Origin: Chitinimonas arctica
GTDB lineage: Bacteria > Pseudomonadota > Gammaproteobacteria > Burkholderiales > Chitinimonadaceae
Direction of reading: 5' to 3'
Length of the DNA: 64,000 nucleotides
Assembly (NCBI RefSeq): GCF_007431345.1
Contig: NZ_CP041730.1
Span: 4,712,001-4,776,000, forward strand
Shown here piece by piece: positions 8,611-17,762 of this stretch (position 1 is its first letter; each line of letters starts with the position of its first letter). The notes beneath the pieces were generated by a model. The model worked only from the letters and a program-made list of their open reading frames with translations, was not told the origin of the DNA and made no database searches. Position numbers and translations under genes: made by a program.

Positions 8611-8825
8611 GCACGCCTATTGGGATAGAATATAGTGAGCGGAATGCGGGAAAACCCGCGATAAAATGATAGACTCCCGTCTCAATTCAAGAGCCATCCA
8701 AAGATGGCCGTGTAGTGTGACTGGCCCAAGTTTCTAAGAAGGCTGCATGGTGCAATCGAGGTCGTAGGCGGCCTCCCGATTGTTCGTGACAGTCGTTTAT
8801 TTGGCAATGGTTGGAGGAAGAAGCA
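8611..8825 (+). promoter_or_regulatory. Leader/promoter region of the biosynthetic operon
   Basis: This is the only sizeable AT-richer gap before the cluster, so the main cluster promoter probably lies here. It contains two small hairpins: GCGGG-AAAA-CCCGC (8646-8659) and GCCATC-CAAA-GATGGC (8693-8708). I could not pick a convincing -35/-10 pair, and there is no ORF. A good GGAGG (8813-8817) precedes the ACP start. Confidence 0.35.
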
Positions 8826-9080
8826 ATGATGGACGTGTTCGCTCGAAATAAGCTGGTGTCTGACTACCTTTGTAAGCTTGCCGGACGGCAAGAGCTCGAT
8901 GAGGCGGTCGACATTTTCGAGACTGGCCTGGTGAATTCCCTGGCCACCATTCAGCTGATCGCATTCCTGGAGAAGAACTTCAAGTTCAAGGTCGGTCTCG
9001 ATGACCTCGACCGCGCCAACTTCTGCAGCATCCAGGCCGTTTGCGGCTTTCTGGACAGGAAAGTAGCCGTCAATGCTTAA
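8826..9080 (+). CDS. Discrete acyl carrier protein for extender-unit synthesis
   Basis: 84-aa free-standing ACP of the FkbJ/ZmaH kind. The pantetheine-accepting serine lies in GLVNSLATIQL (Ser38), with Asn in place of the usual Asp before it. GGAGG sits 8 bp upstream of the ATG at 8826; an in-frame TTG at 8811 has no such site. The stop overlaps the start of the acyl-CoA dehydrogenase by 8 bp, indicating translational coupling. With the dehydrogenase, the stand-alone Ser adenylation protein (10524) and the hydroxyacyl dehydrogenase (51093), it fits the aminomalonyl-ACP pathway: seryl-ACP is oxidised in two steps to aminomalonyl-ACP. The function is inferred from the family set, not from the ACP alone. 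Confidence 0.85.
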   Translation: MMDVFARNKLVSDYLCKLAGRQELDEAVDIFETGLVNSLATIQLIAFLEKNFKFKVGLDDLDRANFCSIQAVCGFLDRKVAVNA

Positions 9081-10212
9081 GCGCTTTCTGTCGCCTGAGC
9101 AAAACGATTACCTGCACGCATTCGAACACTTCTCCGCTACCGAGGTTGCCCCGCATGCCGATGACTGGGACCGGCAGGAAGCGACCCCTTCGTCCATCGT
9201 GCAGAAACTGGCCCGCAAGGGTTGGTTGGGCGGTCTCGCCAGCCGCGAGAATGGCGGGCTGGGTTTCGATGCCACCACCTTTGGCCTGCTCAATATGGCT
9301 GTCGGCGCCGGTAGTGGCTCGCTGACGGGGCTGCTCAACGTCCATTCGATGGTGTTGAAATCCATCGAAGACTGGGGCAGTGCGGAGCAAAAGCAGCGTT
9401 ATCTGCCAACGCTGGTACGTGGCGAGCTGGTCGGCGCCTTTGCCCAGACCGAAGTATCGGCAGGCGGCGATTCGGGCAATCTGAAGACCCGATTCGAAGA
9501 AGATGGCGACGAGTTGCGCATCACCGGCCAGAAGACCTGGATCACCTATGCCCAGACCGCCGACCTGTTCATGGTCTTCGGCAAGCTGGGGGGGCTCGAT
9601 ACCGCCGTGCTGGTGCCCAAGGGCACGCCGGGTTTCACCATTACGCCCAAGCACAATATGCTGGGCTTCAAGAGCGCGCATCTGGCCGTGCTGGACTTTG
9701 CCGATTGCCGCGTTCCCAAGGCAAATATCGTCGGCAAGCCTGGCTTTGGCCAGAGCCTGATCTCGACCGGCGCCCTCGACTATGGCCGCATCAGTGTGGC
9801 CTGGGCTGCGCTGGGCATCCAGCAGGCGGCATTGGCTGCATCGGCACGCCGTGCCAGCTCGCGCTCCGCTTTTGGCGTCATGCTGGCCGACCAAGGCCTG
9901 ATCCGTGGTTATCTAGCCGAAATGTCGGGCAGTTTGCTGGCTTCGCAAATGGTCTGCCTATCGGCTACCCACGCCAAGGAAGCGCGCGAAGAAGATGCGC
10001 TGGAGCAGATCCTGCAGGCGAAGCTGTTTGCTTCGCGCCAGGCAGGCGAGGCGGCCGACAAGGCGGTGCAGATCCACGGCGGACATGGTTGCGACGAGGC
10101 CAACGGCATCAGCCGCTTGTTCCGCGATGCCAAGATCCTGCAAGTGGTCGAAGGCAGCAATGAGCTGCAGAAAATGCTGATCGGCCGCGCCGTCTGCGAG
10201 CGCTATCAGTAA
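9073..10212 (+). CDS. Acyl-CoA (acyl-ACP) dehydrogenase, ZmaI/FkbI-like
   Basis: 379-aa flavoprotein of the acyl-CoA dehydrogenase family. The FAD/substrate regions AFAQTEVSAGGDSG and KTWITYAQ are present. The catalytic-base region reads VVEGSNELQKMLIGR, with Glu360 in the position of the MCAD glutamate. Homologues in extender-unit clusters (FkbI for methoxymalonyl, ZmaI for aminomalonyl) oxidise the ACP-bound aldehyde or hydroxyl derivative to the carboxylate. It overlaps the ACP gene, so the pair is co-translated, and the serine-type adenylation gene follows. Without a FkbH-type glyceryl transferase nearby, the aminomalonyl version is favoured. Confidence 0.85.
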   Translation: MLKRFLSPEQNDYLHAFEHFSATEVAPHADDWDRQEATPSSIVQKLARKGWLGGLASRENGGLGFDATTFGLLNMAVGAGSGSLTGLLNVHSMVLKSIEDWGSAEQKQRYLPTLVRGELVGAFAQTEVSAGGDSGNLKTRFEEDGDELRITGQKTWITYAQTADLFMVFGKLGGLDTAVLVPKGTPGFTITPKHNMLGFKSAHLAVLDFADCRVPKANIVGKPGFGQSLISTGALDYGRISVAWAALGIQQAALAASARRASSRSAFGVMLADQGLIRGYLAEMSGSLLASQMVCLSATHAKEAREEDALEQILQAKLFASRQAGEAADKAVQIHGGHGCDEANGISRLFRDAKILQVVEGSNELQKMLIGRAVCERYQ

Positions 10213-10523
10213 CACACAAAAATAATCGCTGTAACCACCGATCCCGGCCAGTTCCACGGCTGGGCGGCAAGGTGGTCCAGGTAACCGATTCAGGGTCTGT
10301 CCCGGGCGGCTGTCGAGCTGCGCACGCGTAATCCGTGCGGGCAGGGCGGCGTGCGGCTGTGCATCCTGGAAACGGCTTCCGGCCGCCTACTTCACAACCA
10401 TGCCAGCAGGAATGCGCCCGCCGATGCCCGTCATCGCCGGGTCAGGGCCGCCCTTTGCCTGGCGTCCGTTGGCGAGGGAGTCGAAACAGCTGGTCCGAGT
10501 GTGCACGAGGAGGAAATTAAGCC
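10213..10523 (+). other. 311-bp gap between the dehydrogenase and the Ser adenylation gene
   Basis: I see no convincing gene here. A short open frame from about 10335 to 10520 has no ribosome site or recognisable content. Several short GC-rich inverted repeats occur, but none with a T tract. The right end carries a very strong ribosome site (GAGGAGGAAA) before the ATG at 10524. An internal promoter is possible but not identifiable. Confidence 0.5.
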
Positions 10524-12089
10524 ATGAAAAATAGCTTTTCCATTATTACCGAGACCTTCGAACGGATGGCGCGGAATAACCCGGCGCCTGCCATACGCTG
10601 GGGCAAGGGCGAAGTGCTGGCCTGGCAGACCTTGCATGCCAAGGCAAGGCTGCTGGCCCGGCATCTTGTGCACGAGCGGGATCTCAAACCCGGCGAGTGC
10701 GTGGCCATCGCCATGGACCGCTGCCCGGAGTTCGTGATTGCCGCCTATGCCGTGTTGCTTGCGGGGGGCGTCTACTTTCCGCTCGACGCGAAGGCACCGC
10801 CGGCCCGCATGGCGTCGATGCTGGCGACGGCCCGTTGCCGGCTTGCCTTCTGCGCCGAAACACAGGTGCCTGGCCTGCTGAAGGCGGCGCCGGGCCTGGA
10901 ACTGATCCTGCGCGAGCAGTTCGGCGAGATCGAGTTCCTGCCGGCCGACAAGCTGTCCGAGCCCTTGCCGATACTTGCGCCGACCGATCCGGCCTACCTG
11001 ATCTTTACCTCGGGCAGCACCGGCACGCCCAAGGGCGTGCTGGTCAATCACGGCGCCCTCATCAATCGCTTGGTCTGGCACCAGGACCATAGCGGCATGC
11101 AGGCCAGCGATACCATCCTGCAGCGCACGGCGCTGACTTTCGATGTCTCGCTATGGGAAGTGTTCCTGCCGGCGCTCAATGGCGGCAGCCACTACCTGCT
11201 GCAGCCGGGGCTGGAATCGTTCCCGCGCGGCATCGCCGCGGCGCTGGAGGATGCGGCGATCAATATCGTCCACTTCGTGCCAAGCCTGCTCAAGCCTGTG
11301 CTGCAAGAGTTGCAGGATACCGCGTCGGAAGCGCTGGCCGGCCTGCGGCAGGTCTACGTCAGTGGCGAGCAGCTACCGCCCAGCCTGGTGGATCAGTTCC
11401 AGCAGCAGTTCGGTAGCCGCTGCCGGCTGACCAATCTGTACGGCCCGACCGAGGCCGCCATCGATGTGAGCTTCTACGACTGCATCGAGCCGGCGCCGCT
11501 GTCGGTGCCCATCGGCCAGCCGTTGACCGGCTGCGAGCTGTATATCGTCGATCCCGACACGCTGGCGCTCAAGGGCGCGGGCGAGCGCGGCGAGATCGCC
11601 ATCGGGGGCATCTGTCTGGCCGAAGGCTACTACCAGCGGCCCGACCTCACGGCCAAGGCCTTCCTGGTCCACCCCGAACTGGGCGAACGCATCTATCTGA
11701 CCGGTGATCTGGGCTGGTACGAGGCCGATCGCGGCTTCTTCTGCCAGGGACGCAAGGATACCCAGGTCAAGCTGCGCGGCCTGCGCATCGAGCTGGGCGA
11801 GATCGAGCACCATCTGCTGAGCCATCCGGCGATCAGCGAGGCCGTTGTCTGTGTGATCGAAGACACCGCCGCCGAGCAATGGCTGGTGGCTGCCATCGTC
11901 GCGGACGAGCCGCTCGATCCACAGTTGCTGCGCCAGTTCCTGGCCATGCAGATGCCGACCTACATGCTGCCGGCCCGCTACTGGCAAGCCGGCCAGCTGC
12001 CGCGCAGCAGCTCGGGCAAGCTTGACCGCAAGGCGATTGCCGCCGGCATGCGGAGCCAGTTCTTTCCGGAAATGCAGTGTGAGGCATGA
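10524..12089 (+). CDS. Stand-alone NRPS adenylation protein, predicted serine-activating
   Basis: 521-aa free adenylation domain with no carrier domain. Core motifs: FTSGSTGTPKG (A3), FDVSLWE (A4), NLYGPTEAAIDVS (A5), YLTGDLGWY (A7), GRKDTQVKLRGLRIELGEIE (A8) and SSGKLDRKA (A10 with the catalytic Lys). Reading the ten specificity positions gives D-V-W-H-Y-S-L-I-D-K, which matches known serine codes (EntF DVWHFSLVDK) except Phe to Tyr. It would load L-Ser onto the discrete ACP at 8826, as ZmaJ does in zwittermicin biosynthesis. Strong GAGGAGG ribosome site. The ATG of the next NRPS overlaps its end by 4 bp. Confidence 0.9.
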   Translation: MKNSFSIITETFERMARNNPAPAIRWGKGEVLAWQTLHAKARLLARHLVHERDLKPGECVAIAMDRCPEFVIAAYAVLLAGGVYFPLDAKAPPARMASMLATARCRLAFCAETQVPGLLKAAPGLELILREQFGEIEFLPADKLSEPLPILAPTDPAYLIFTSGSTGTPKGVLVNHGALINRLVWHQDHSGMQASDTILQRTALTFDVSLWEVFLPALNGGSHYLLQPGLESFPRGIAAALEDAAINIVHFVPSLLKPVLQELQDTASEALAGLRQVYVSGEQLPPSLVDQFQQQFGSRCRLTNLYGPTEAAIDVSFYDCIEPAPLSVPIGQPLTGCELYIVDPDTLALKGAGERGEIAIGGICLAEGYYQRPDLTAKAFLVHPELGERIYLTGDLGWYEADRGFFCQGRKDTQVKLRGLRIELGEIEHHLLSHPAISEAVVCVIEDTAAEQWLVAAIVADEPLDPQLLRQFLAMQMPTYMLPARYWQAGQLPRSSSGKLDRKAIAAGMRSQFFPEMQCEA

Positions 12090-15000
12090 GCATGCAGAGG
12101 TTTGAGCTATCGCGGTCGCAGCAGGCCGTGTTCACGATGCAGGCCTTCCAGCTGGCCGGCCAGCATTTCTATCTGGGCGGGGTGGCACGGCTACGCGGCA
12201 AGCTGGCGCTGGCTGAGCTGGTCCGGGCTACCCGCTTGACCCAGGATGGCCACGAGCTGTTCCGCATCGGCTTTGTGGCCGATGCCGATAGCGGCCTCTG
12301 GTACGGGGTTCGCCACGCGCAGCCGCAGGCCGAGATCGGCCAGGTCGACTTCAGCGACCATGCCGACCCGGAAGCCGCGTTCGAGGGCTGGGCAGAGCGC
12401 CAGCTACTGCTGGAGGAAGACTTGGCGTTGCAGCCGGTCCGCGTGTTTGTCGTGCGCTTCGGCAAGGAAGAACTGGGCTGGTTTGTCAAAGCCCACCACG
12501 CCGCATCCGACGGCGCCACGCTGGCGCTGGTGATGAGCCACTTTTCGCAAGCCCTGGAGTCCGGCCGTTGCGATGCCTCGCCGGCCTTCTCGCTGCTGGC
12601 CGATTGTGAGCGCGACTATGAAGCCGGCAGCCGTCATGTGCGCGATGCCGACTACTGGCGCAGCCTGTTCGGTGAAGCCGCCGACCATGCTGCGCCGGCT
12701 GTGCAAGCCAGGGCGCCGATTGGCGACTACCGCAAGGAATCGCCGCGCTCGATGCGGGTGCGGGCGACGCTAGCCCCCGCCGACAACGCCATCCTCCGTC
12801 GCTTTAGCGAGGCCGGCGGCTCGGTCTTTCGGCTGTTTTTCGCAGCGGTCGGTTTTTGCCAGATGGTGGTGGAGGATAGCGACGGCGTACTGTTGCAGGC
12901 CCCCATGCTCAACCGCTGGAGCGACGCTGAAAAAGCGACGCTGGCCATGGCCGTGGCGCCCGTCCTGGTGCCCGTTTCGCGCGCTGCGGGTGAAACCGCC
13001 GCCGCTTGCTACCACCGGCTCAAGAAAACCCTGCAGAAAGCGGTGGTCCACTCCCGCTTTGCGCCTGGCGCCCGCTGGGGCGAGTTCGCATCGCCGGCCT
13101 GGCGGCAAGCCATTCCTGCTTTTGGCGTCTCGTACCAGACCGGTGCGTTCGACCGTCGCGTCGCGGGTGTCGAGGTCGACATCGACCATCTGCAGGCGGT
13201 CGAGGCGCTGTTCGCCACCATTCATATCCATGACCGTTTCGACGGCGGCAGCTTCCGGCTCGAAGCGGATTTCCGCCGGCGCTGGTCGGCCGCCGAGTGC
13301 CAGGCCTTCCTGCAGGCGGTGCTCGACCAGGCCGTATCGGTCGCGCGGGACGTGCTGGGCGAAGCCGATCCGGCCGGCCAGGACGCCGACGAGGCGGACG
13401 TCGCGCCAATCGGCGTGGCGCTACAGGCGGCGTTCGAGCGATACGGCGACCAATGCCTGTTCAAGTACGGTGGTCGCGAGGGCAGCCTTGGCTACCGCGA
13501 CGGCTGGGCCTGGATGAGCCGCTTTCGGGCTTCGCTCCGCCAACGGGGCTATCCGGATGGCTGTAACGCGCCGGTACTGATCCTGGGACGACGCCTGCCC
13601 GAAACCACGCTGGCCTATCTGGCCTGCCTGATCGATAACATCACCGTGGTGCCGGTCTGCCCGACCACGCCGCCGGCCCGGCTGCAAGCCATCCTCCGCA
13701 GCGCGGGCGCCGGCTTGTGCGTGCATGCGGCGGCCGACCGGCAACTCGCCGAATCGCTGGGGCTGCCCCTGCTTGAAGTCAGCCTGGCGCTGCCCTCCGA
13801 GCTCGCGGCGGTGACCGCACCCGCTGCGGCCACCGCTAGCCGGCCGGCTTACATTCTCTATACCTCGGGCTCGACCGGCGAACCCAAGGGCGTTGCCATT
13901 TCGCCGACCGCGCTGGCCCATTACGCCCTGGCAGCCACCGCCGCCTATGCCGGCGAGCGGCCGTTCAGCACGCCGCTGTTCACCTCGTTCGGCTTCGACC
14001 TGACCCAGACCAGCCTGCTGGTACCCGTACTGTCGGGTGGCTTTATCCAGACCTGGGAACACGACCTGCGCGACGATCCCGGCATGCTGCAGGCCTTGCT
14101 GGCCGACGAGGCGCTGACCGGCGTCAAGTGCACGCCTTCGCACCTGTCGCTGCTGACCGAGCACAGCCTGCCCCGGCGCAATCCCCTGACCTTCGTGGTG
14201 GGGGGAGAAAACCTGCTGGCCTCGCTGGTCGACAAATCGCTGACGGTGTTCCCGCCCGGCAGCCGCATCGTCAACGAATACGGCCCGACCGAAACCACGG
14301 TCGGCTGCTGTATCCACACCGTCAGCCAGCCAGCCGCCGAAGGCTTGGCGGCCGGCACCATCACCCCGATCGGCGTTGCGCTGGGCACGGCCCGCATGTC
14401 GATCCGCGATAGCCTGGGCCAGCCGCTGCCACTTGGCTTTCGGGGCGAAATCTGGATCGGCGGCCCGGTGCTGGCCGACGGCTATGTCGGCAACCCGGAC
14501 CAGACGGCGGCCCGCTTCGTCGCGGGGCCGGATGGACATGGCCGCTGGTATCGCACCGGCGATCTGGGTTTGCTCGATGCCGCCGGCGTGTTTCATTGCC
14601 TTGGCCGCATCGACGACGAGTTCAAGCTGCGCGGTCACCGTATCCATCCGGCGGAAATCGAGAAAGCGGTTGAAGCGGCGCTGGCACGCGTGGATAAGCG
14701 CCGCTGCGAGCTGAAAGCGCTGAAACTTGCGCTGGGCGGGACCGATTGCATCGTGCTGTGCAGCAACGAGCCGCTGCCGGCGAGCCATCCCGAATTCATG
14801 GCCAGCCTGCACGCAGCCCTGCCCGAAGCCTGGCGGCCGGCGCATTTCTGCGCGGTGCAGCCCTGGCCCGTCAACGCCAATGGCAAGGTCGATGCCGCGG
14901 CCTTGCAGGCCACCGTCACCGCCCGGCTTGCCGTCAGCGATGCGGATGCGGCCGTCGCGGCGCCGGCCGGCCGGCCGAACTGGCAACTGCCCGACTGGCT

Positions 15001-16534
15001 GAACGAAGCATTTCTGCGGCCGATCTGGCCCAGCCGGGTGGACTGGCATGCTTCCTTCCTCGAGCAGGGCGGCGACTCGATCAAGGCGATCCGTCTGGCG
15101 GCGCTGCTGGCCCGGCACGGCGTGCGCATCGGCGCGGCCGAGCTGTTGACCGCGCGTGCCCTGGGCGCGGTGTTGGAAGCCGCCTGCAGCACGGCGGCCA
15201 CGGCATCCGCCGCGGCACCTGAAGTAGCGGCCGACAGCATCGAGGCCGACTGGATCGCCGCGCTGCCGGCCAGCCGCTGGTTCCACCGGCAGCCCTTGCA
15301 TCATCGCGACCGGCTGCAGCAGGGCGTCGTGCTCGCGCTGCCCGAGGGGCAGGGTGCCGGGCAGATCCATGCGGCGGTCGAGGCGGTGAAGGCCCGCCAT
15401 GGGGTGTTTGCGCTGCGCGGCGACCCAGCCGGCGGCGAATACCGGCTGGCCGGCTCCGCTCAGGCGCTGCGGGAATACGCGCTGGCGCCTGGAGAAACCC
15501 TCGAACAACGGCTGCTGGCCCTGCAGGCCGAAGTCACCATGCAGCAGCAAGCCAGCGTGCATGAAGTCGTTACCGACGCCGGCCAGTGCTACCTGCTATG
15601 GGTCTGCCACCATCTGCTGTGCGATGTGCACTCGTGGGTACATCTACTTGATGAACTCGACGAATGGCTGGCTGCGCCAATCGCCGGTAGCAGCCCGGTC
15701 CGCGCCGAGTATGGCGCTTTCCTGTGGGGCCAGTGGCTGCAAGCGCAGCCTGCCTGGTCCGTGCCGGTGGCGGCCGCCGCAGTGGCACTGCCGGCCGGCG
15801 AGATGGCCAGCCTGGCGCTGAGCCTGCCCAAGTCCTCGCTGCAGCAGCTGGCGCACCGGCTCAAGGCCGAGCGCGCCGAGCTGATCGCGGCGGCCTTGCT
15901 CGACCTGATGCGGGAAGACGGCAGCCTGCCGCCACAGCCGGTGGTGTTGCTGGAAAACGCAGGACGCGTCTTCGATGAAGCCGGCGTACCCGCGAGCTGG
16001 CGGCGTTCGCTGGACGCGGCCGTCGGCTGGTTTACCGGCTTCGAGCGGATCGCCGTGCCGGTCGGCACGGGGGGTGGGCTGCTGCATGACCTCAAAGCCG
16101 GTCGCCATGCGGCTGGCCGCCAGTGGTTCGACCGTCTGGGTCCGGGTCACGATGGCGCGACGCCGCTGCTATGCCTCAACGACATTGGCCACGGGCTGGC
16201 CGGCCAGACCGACTGGCGCCATTTTCGGCTCGATCCGACCTTGTCGGGGGGCTATCGCCATCCTGCCGAGGCCGCTGGCGCCCATTACGACCTGCTGCTG
16301 CAGGATGACCCCTCCGGCCTGGTGAGCATACAGCTGACGGTGGCCGGCGCCGGCCGCGAGCAGGCCGGACACAGCCTGCGGCGGCTGGATGCCCGCCTGC
16401 TGGCGCTGCATGCCGCCCTGCAGCAGGAACAGCCCGATCGACTCGGCCGGCAAGCCTTATTGCCGGCTGACTTTCCCTTTTGTCAGCTCACCCAGCCGGA
16501 GCTTGACCTCATTCTTGATGGAGCCACTGTATGA
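12086..16534 (+). CDS. NRPS, C-A(Asn)-T-E: prodrug-leader loading module
   Basis: 1482-aa initiation NRPS. Domains: condensation with HHAASDG (about residues 137-143), adenylation (TSGSTGEPKG near 592, NEYGPTETTVG), carrier (GGDSIKAI near 995), and epimerization with HHLLCDVHSW (near 1175) and GWFTGFERIAVP. Specificity positions read D-L-T-K-V-G-E-V-G-K, one residue from the classic Asn code (DLTKLGEVGK). As the only module able to start the line, its C domain is probably a starter type that acylates Asn with a fatty acid, and E makes D-Asn. N-acyl-D-Asn is the leader cut by ClbP/XcnG/ZmaM-type peptidases, and one is encoded at 27434. The C-terminal tail (FPFCQLTQPELDLIL) is typical after E domains. 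It overlaps both neighbours by 4 bp. Confidence 0.92.
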   Translation: MSMQRFELSRSQQAVFTMQAFQLAGQHFYLGGVARLRGKLALAELVRATRLTQDGHELFRIGFVADADSGLWYGVRHAQPQAEIGQVDFSDHADPEAAFEGWAERQLLLEEDLALQPVRVFVVRFGKEELGWFVKAHHAASDGATLALVMSHFSQALESGRCDASPAFSLLADCERDYEAGSRHVRDADYWRSLFGEAADHAAPAVQARAPIGDYRKESPRSMRVRATLAPADNAILRRFSEAGGSVFRLFFAAVGFCQMVVEDSDGVLLQAPMLNRWSDAEKATLAMAVAPVLVPVSRAAGETAAACYHRLKKTLQKAVVHSRFAPGARWGEFASPAWRQAIPAFGVSYQTGAFDRRVAGVEVDIDHLQAVEALFATIHIHDRFDGGSFRLEADFRRRWSAAECQAFLQAVLDQAVSVARDVLGEADPAGQDADEADVAPIGVALQAAFERYGDQCLFKYGGREGSLGYRDGWAWMSRFRASLRQRGYPDGCNAPVLILGRRLPETTLAYLACLIDNITVVPVCPTTPPARLQAILRSAGAGLCVHAAADRQLAESLGLPLLEVSLALPSELAAVTAPAAATASRPAYILYTSGSTGEPKGVAISPTALAHYALAATAAYAGERPFSTPLFTSFGFDLTQTSLLVPVLSGGFIQTWEHDLRDDPGMLQALLADEALTGVKCTPSHLSLLTEHSLPRRNPLTFVVGGENLLASLVDKSLTVFPPGSRIVNEYGPTETTVGCCIHTVSQPAAEGLAAGTITPIGVALGTARMSIRDSLGQPLPLGFRGEIWIGGPVLADGYVGNPDQTAARFVAGPDGHGRWYRTGDLGLLDAAGVFHCLGRIDDEFKLRGHRIHPAEIEKAVEAALARVDKRRCELKALKLALGGTDCIVLCSNEPLPASHPEFMASLHAALPEAWRPAHFCAVQPWPVNANGKVDAAALQATVTARLAVSDADAAVAAPAGRPNWQLPDWLNEAFLRPIWPSRVDWHASFLEQGGDSIKAIRLAALLARHGVRIGAAELLTARALGAVLEAACSTAATASAAAPEVAADSIEADWIAALPASRWFHRQPLHHRDRLQQGVVLALPEGQGAGQIHAAVEAVKARHGVFALRGDPAGGEYRLAGSAQALREYALAPGETLEQRLLALQAEVTMQQQASVHEVVTDAGQCYLLWVCHHLLCDVHSWVHLLDELDEWLAAPIAGSSPVRAEYGAFLWGQWLQAQPAWSVPVAAAAVALPAGEMASLALSLPKSSLQQLAHRLKAERAELIAAALLDLMREDGSLPPQPVVLLENAGRVFDEAGVPASWRRSLDAAVGWFTGFERIAVPVGTGGGLLHDLKAGRHAAGRQWFDRLGPGHDGATPLLCLNDIGHGLAGQTDWRHFRLDPTLSGGYRHPAEAAGAHYDLLLQDDPSGLVSIQLTVAGAGREQAGHSLRRLDARLLALHAALQQEQPDRLGRQALLPADFPFCQLTQPELDLILDGATV

Positions 16535-17760
16535 GTGCCTACCTTGACTCTGCGAAAACCGTTTTTCTGTTTCCCGGCGTGGGTGCCCAGCAAGCGGACA
16601 TGTTTGCCGCGTTCCGGTCCTTTCCTGCCTACCGTGCCTGCCTTGACGAGGTATCGGATCTGTCCGGTGTCGGGCTGGAAGACATCATCCATGGCGAAGG
16701 CCGCCAGGCCCTGGGCCAGGTACGCGTCGCCCAGCTGGCCCTGACGGCCACTACGGTGGCCATTGCCCGCATCCTGCGCGAGGAATGCGGCCTGCTGCCC
16801 GACTTCGTGATGGGCCATAGCCTCGGCCAATATCCGGCCCTGTGTGCCGGCGGCTACCTCGACCTGGCCACCGTCACCCGTGTGGTCAACCTGCGCTCGG
16901 AGGCCGTCGAGGCCTGCGCCGGCCGCTACGAGCAGGGGGATATGTGCTGGGTGCTGCACCTGCCGGCCGAAACGGTGATCGAACAGGTCGCCGCGGCCCG
17001 ACAAGACGGCATCACGATCTTTGTATCGGCCGTGGACGCCTTCGATCAGGCCACGATATCGGGCGAGATGGCCGAGATCCGCCGCTTCGCCAGCCGCATC
17101 GAGGCGCTGGGCGGCCTGGTCTATCCGCTGCGGATCGGCGGACCTTTCCATTCGCCGCTGATGGCGCCCGCCAGGGCGCAGCTGGATGCCGCGCTCGACT
17201 TTCTGCCCAGCCCCGACGCCGGCCGCCTGCATTCGCGCCTTGTCTGCAATGTCGGTGCGGGCGAACTGGCGGTGGACGGGCTCAGGTCCGCCATCCTCGA
17301 TCACCTGGTCGAGCCGGTCCAGTGGCTGCACAGCATGCAGTATCTGGCCGGCCAAGGGGTGACGCGCTACCTGGAAATCTCGCCCAAGTCGGTGCTGGCC
17401 TATCTGGTGCAAAGGGCTGAGCTGCCCTTGCAGCCGCTGTACGGTCCCCAGGAACTGGCTGGCGCCGTCGAGCGCTTGGCAAGCGCACAAAGCCGGGGTG
17501 AGCGCTTCCATCAGCGCTGCTGGCAGCATCTGTACGGCGAACCCCTGCCGGTGCTCGAACCGGCGGCTAGCCGCCAGCTGCGCGAAATCCGCAGCGAAGT
17601 GCACAAGCAGTTGCCGGCTGCACCGGCCAACGCCGCCGAGCGCGACTTCCTCTACCAGCGCAGCCTGCGGTGGCTGGAGCTGGCGGAAGCCGGCACGGGC
17701 GCCTCCCGCGAGGCGGACCGGTTGCGGCTGCACGGCCTGTACCAGGCAGCGGGGCGCTGA
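16531..17760 (+). CDS. Discrete (trans-acting) acyltransferase
   Basis: 409-aa free-standing malonyl/acyl transferase. GHSLGQ (Ser97 nucleophile), the N-terminal FLFPGVGAQ and GPFHSPLM with the second catalytic His are all present. The region after ~residue 310 is an extra tail of unknown role. The PKS module at 43231 has KS, KR and ACP but no AT, so this protein is its likely loader. In zwittermicin the aminomalonyl- and hydroxymalonyl-ACP units are likewise moved by dedicated ATs, so aminomalonyl-ACP is the favoured substrate here. An editing or malonyl-loading role is the alternative. The start overlaps the preceding stop (ATGA). Confidence 0.85.
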   Translation: MSAYLDSAKTVFLFPGVGAQQADMFAAFRSFPAYRACLDEVSDLSGVGLEDIIHGEGRQALGQVRVAQLALTATTVAIARILREECGLLPDFVMGHSLGQYPALCAGGYLDLATVTRVVNLRSEAVEACAGRYEQGDMCWVLHLPAETVIEQVAAARQDGITIFVSAVDAFDQATISGEMAEIRRFASRIEALGGLVYPLRIGGPFHSPLMAPARAQLDAALDFLPSPDAGRLHSRLVCNVGAGELAVDGLRSAILDHLVEPVQWLHSMQYLAGQGVTRYLEISPKSVLAYLVQRAELPLQPLYGPQELAGAVERLASAQSRGERFHQRCWQHLYGEPLPVLEPAASRQLREIRSEVHKQLPAAPANAAERDFLYQRSLRWLELAEAGTGASREADRLRLHGLYQAAGR

Positions 17761-17762
17761 GC

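Noticed and set aside
8826..10212. Methoxymalonyl- or hydroxymalonyl-ACP synthesis
   Set aside because: Both use a FkbH-type glyceryl transferase, and methoxymalonyl also needs an O-methyltransferase. Neither is in the window, whereas a serine adenylation protein is.
10335..10520. 61-codon ORF before the Ser adenylation gene
   Set aside because: No ribosome site, arginine-rich GC-driven content and no similarity that I recognise.
13421..15562. Long open frame on the minus strand opposite the first NRPS
   Set aside because: Gln/Arg/His/Gly-rich mirror of GC-rich codons, no motifs and no ribosome site; it is a shadow of the sense gene. The same applies to the long minus frames at 20327-22330, 24175-25389, 39423-42647 and 42847-45831.
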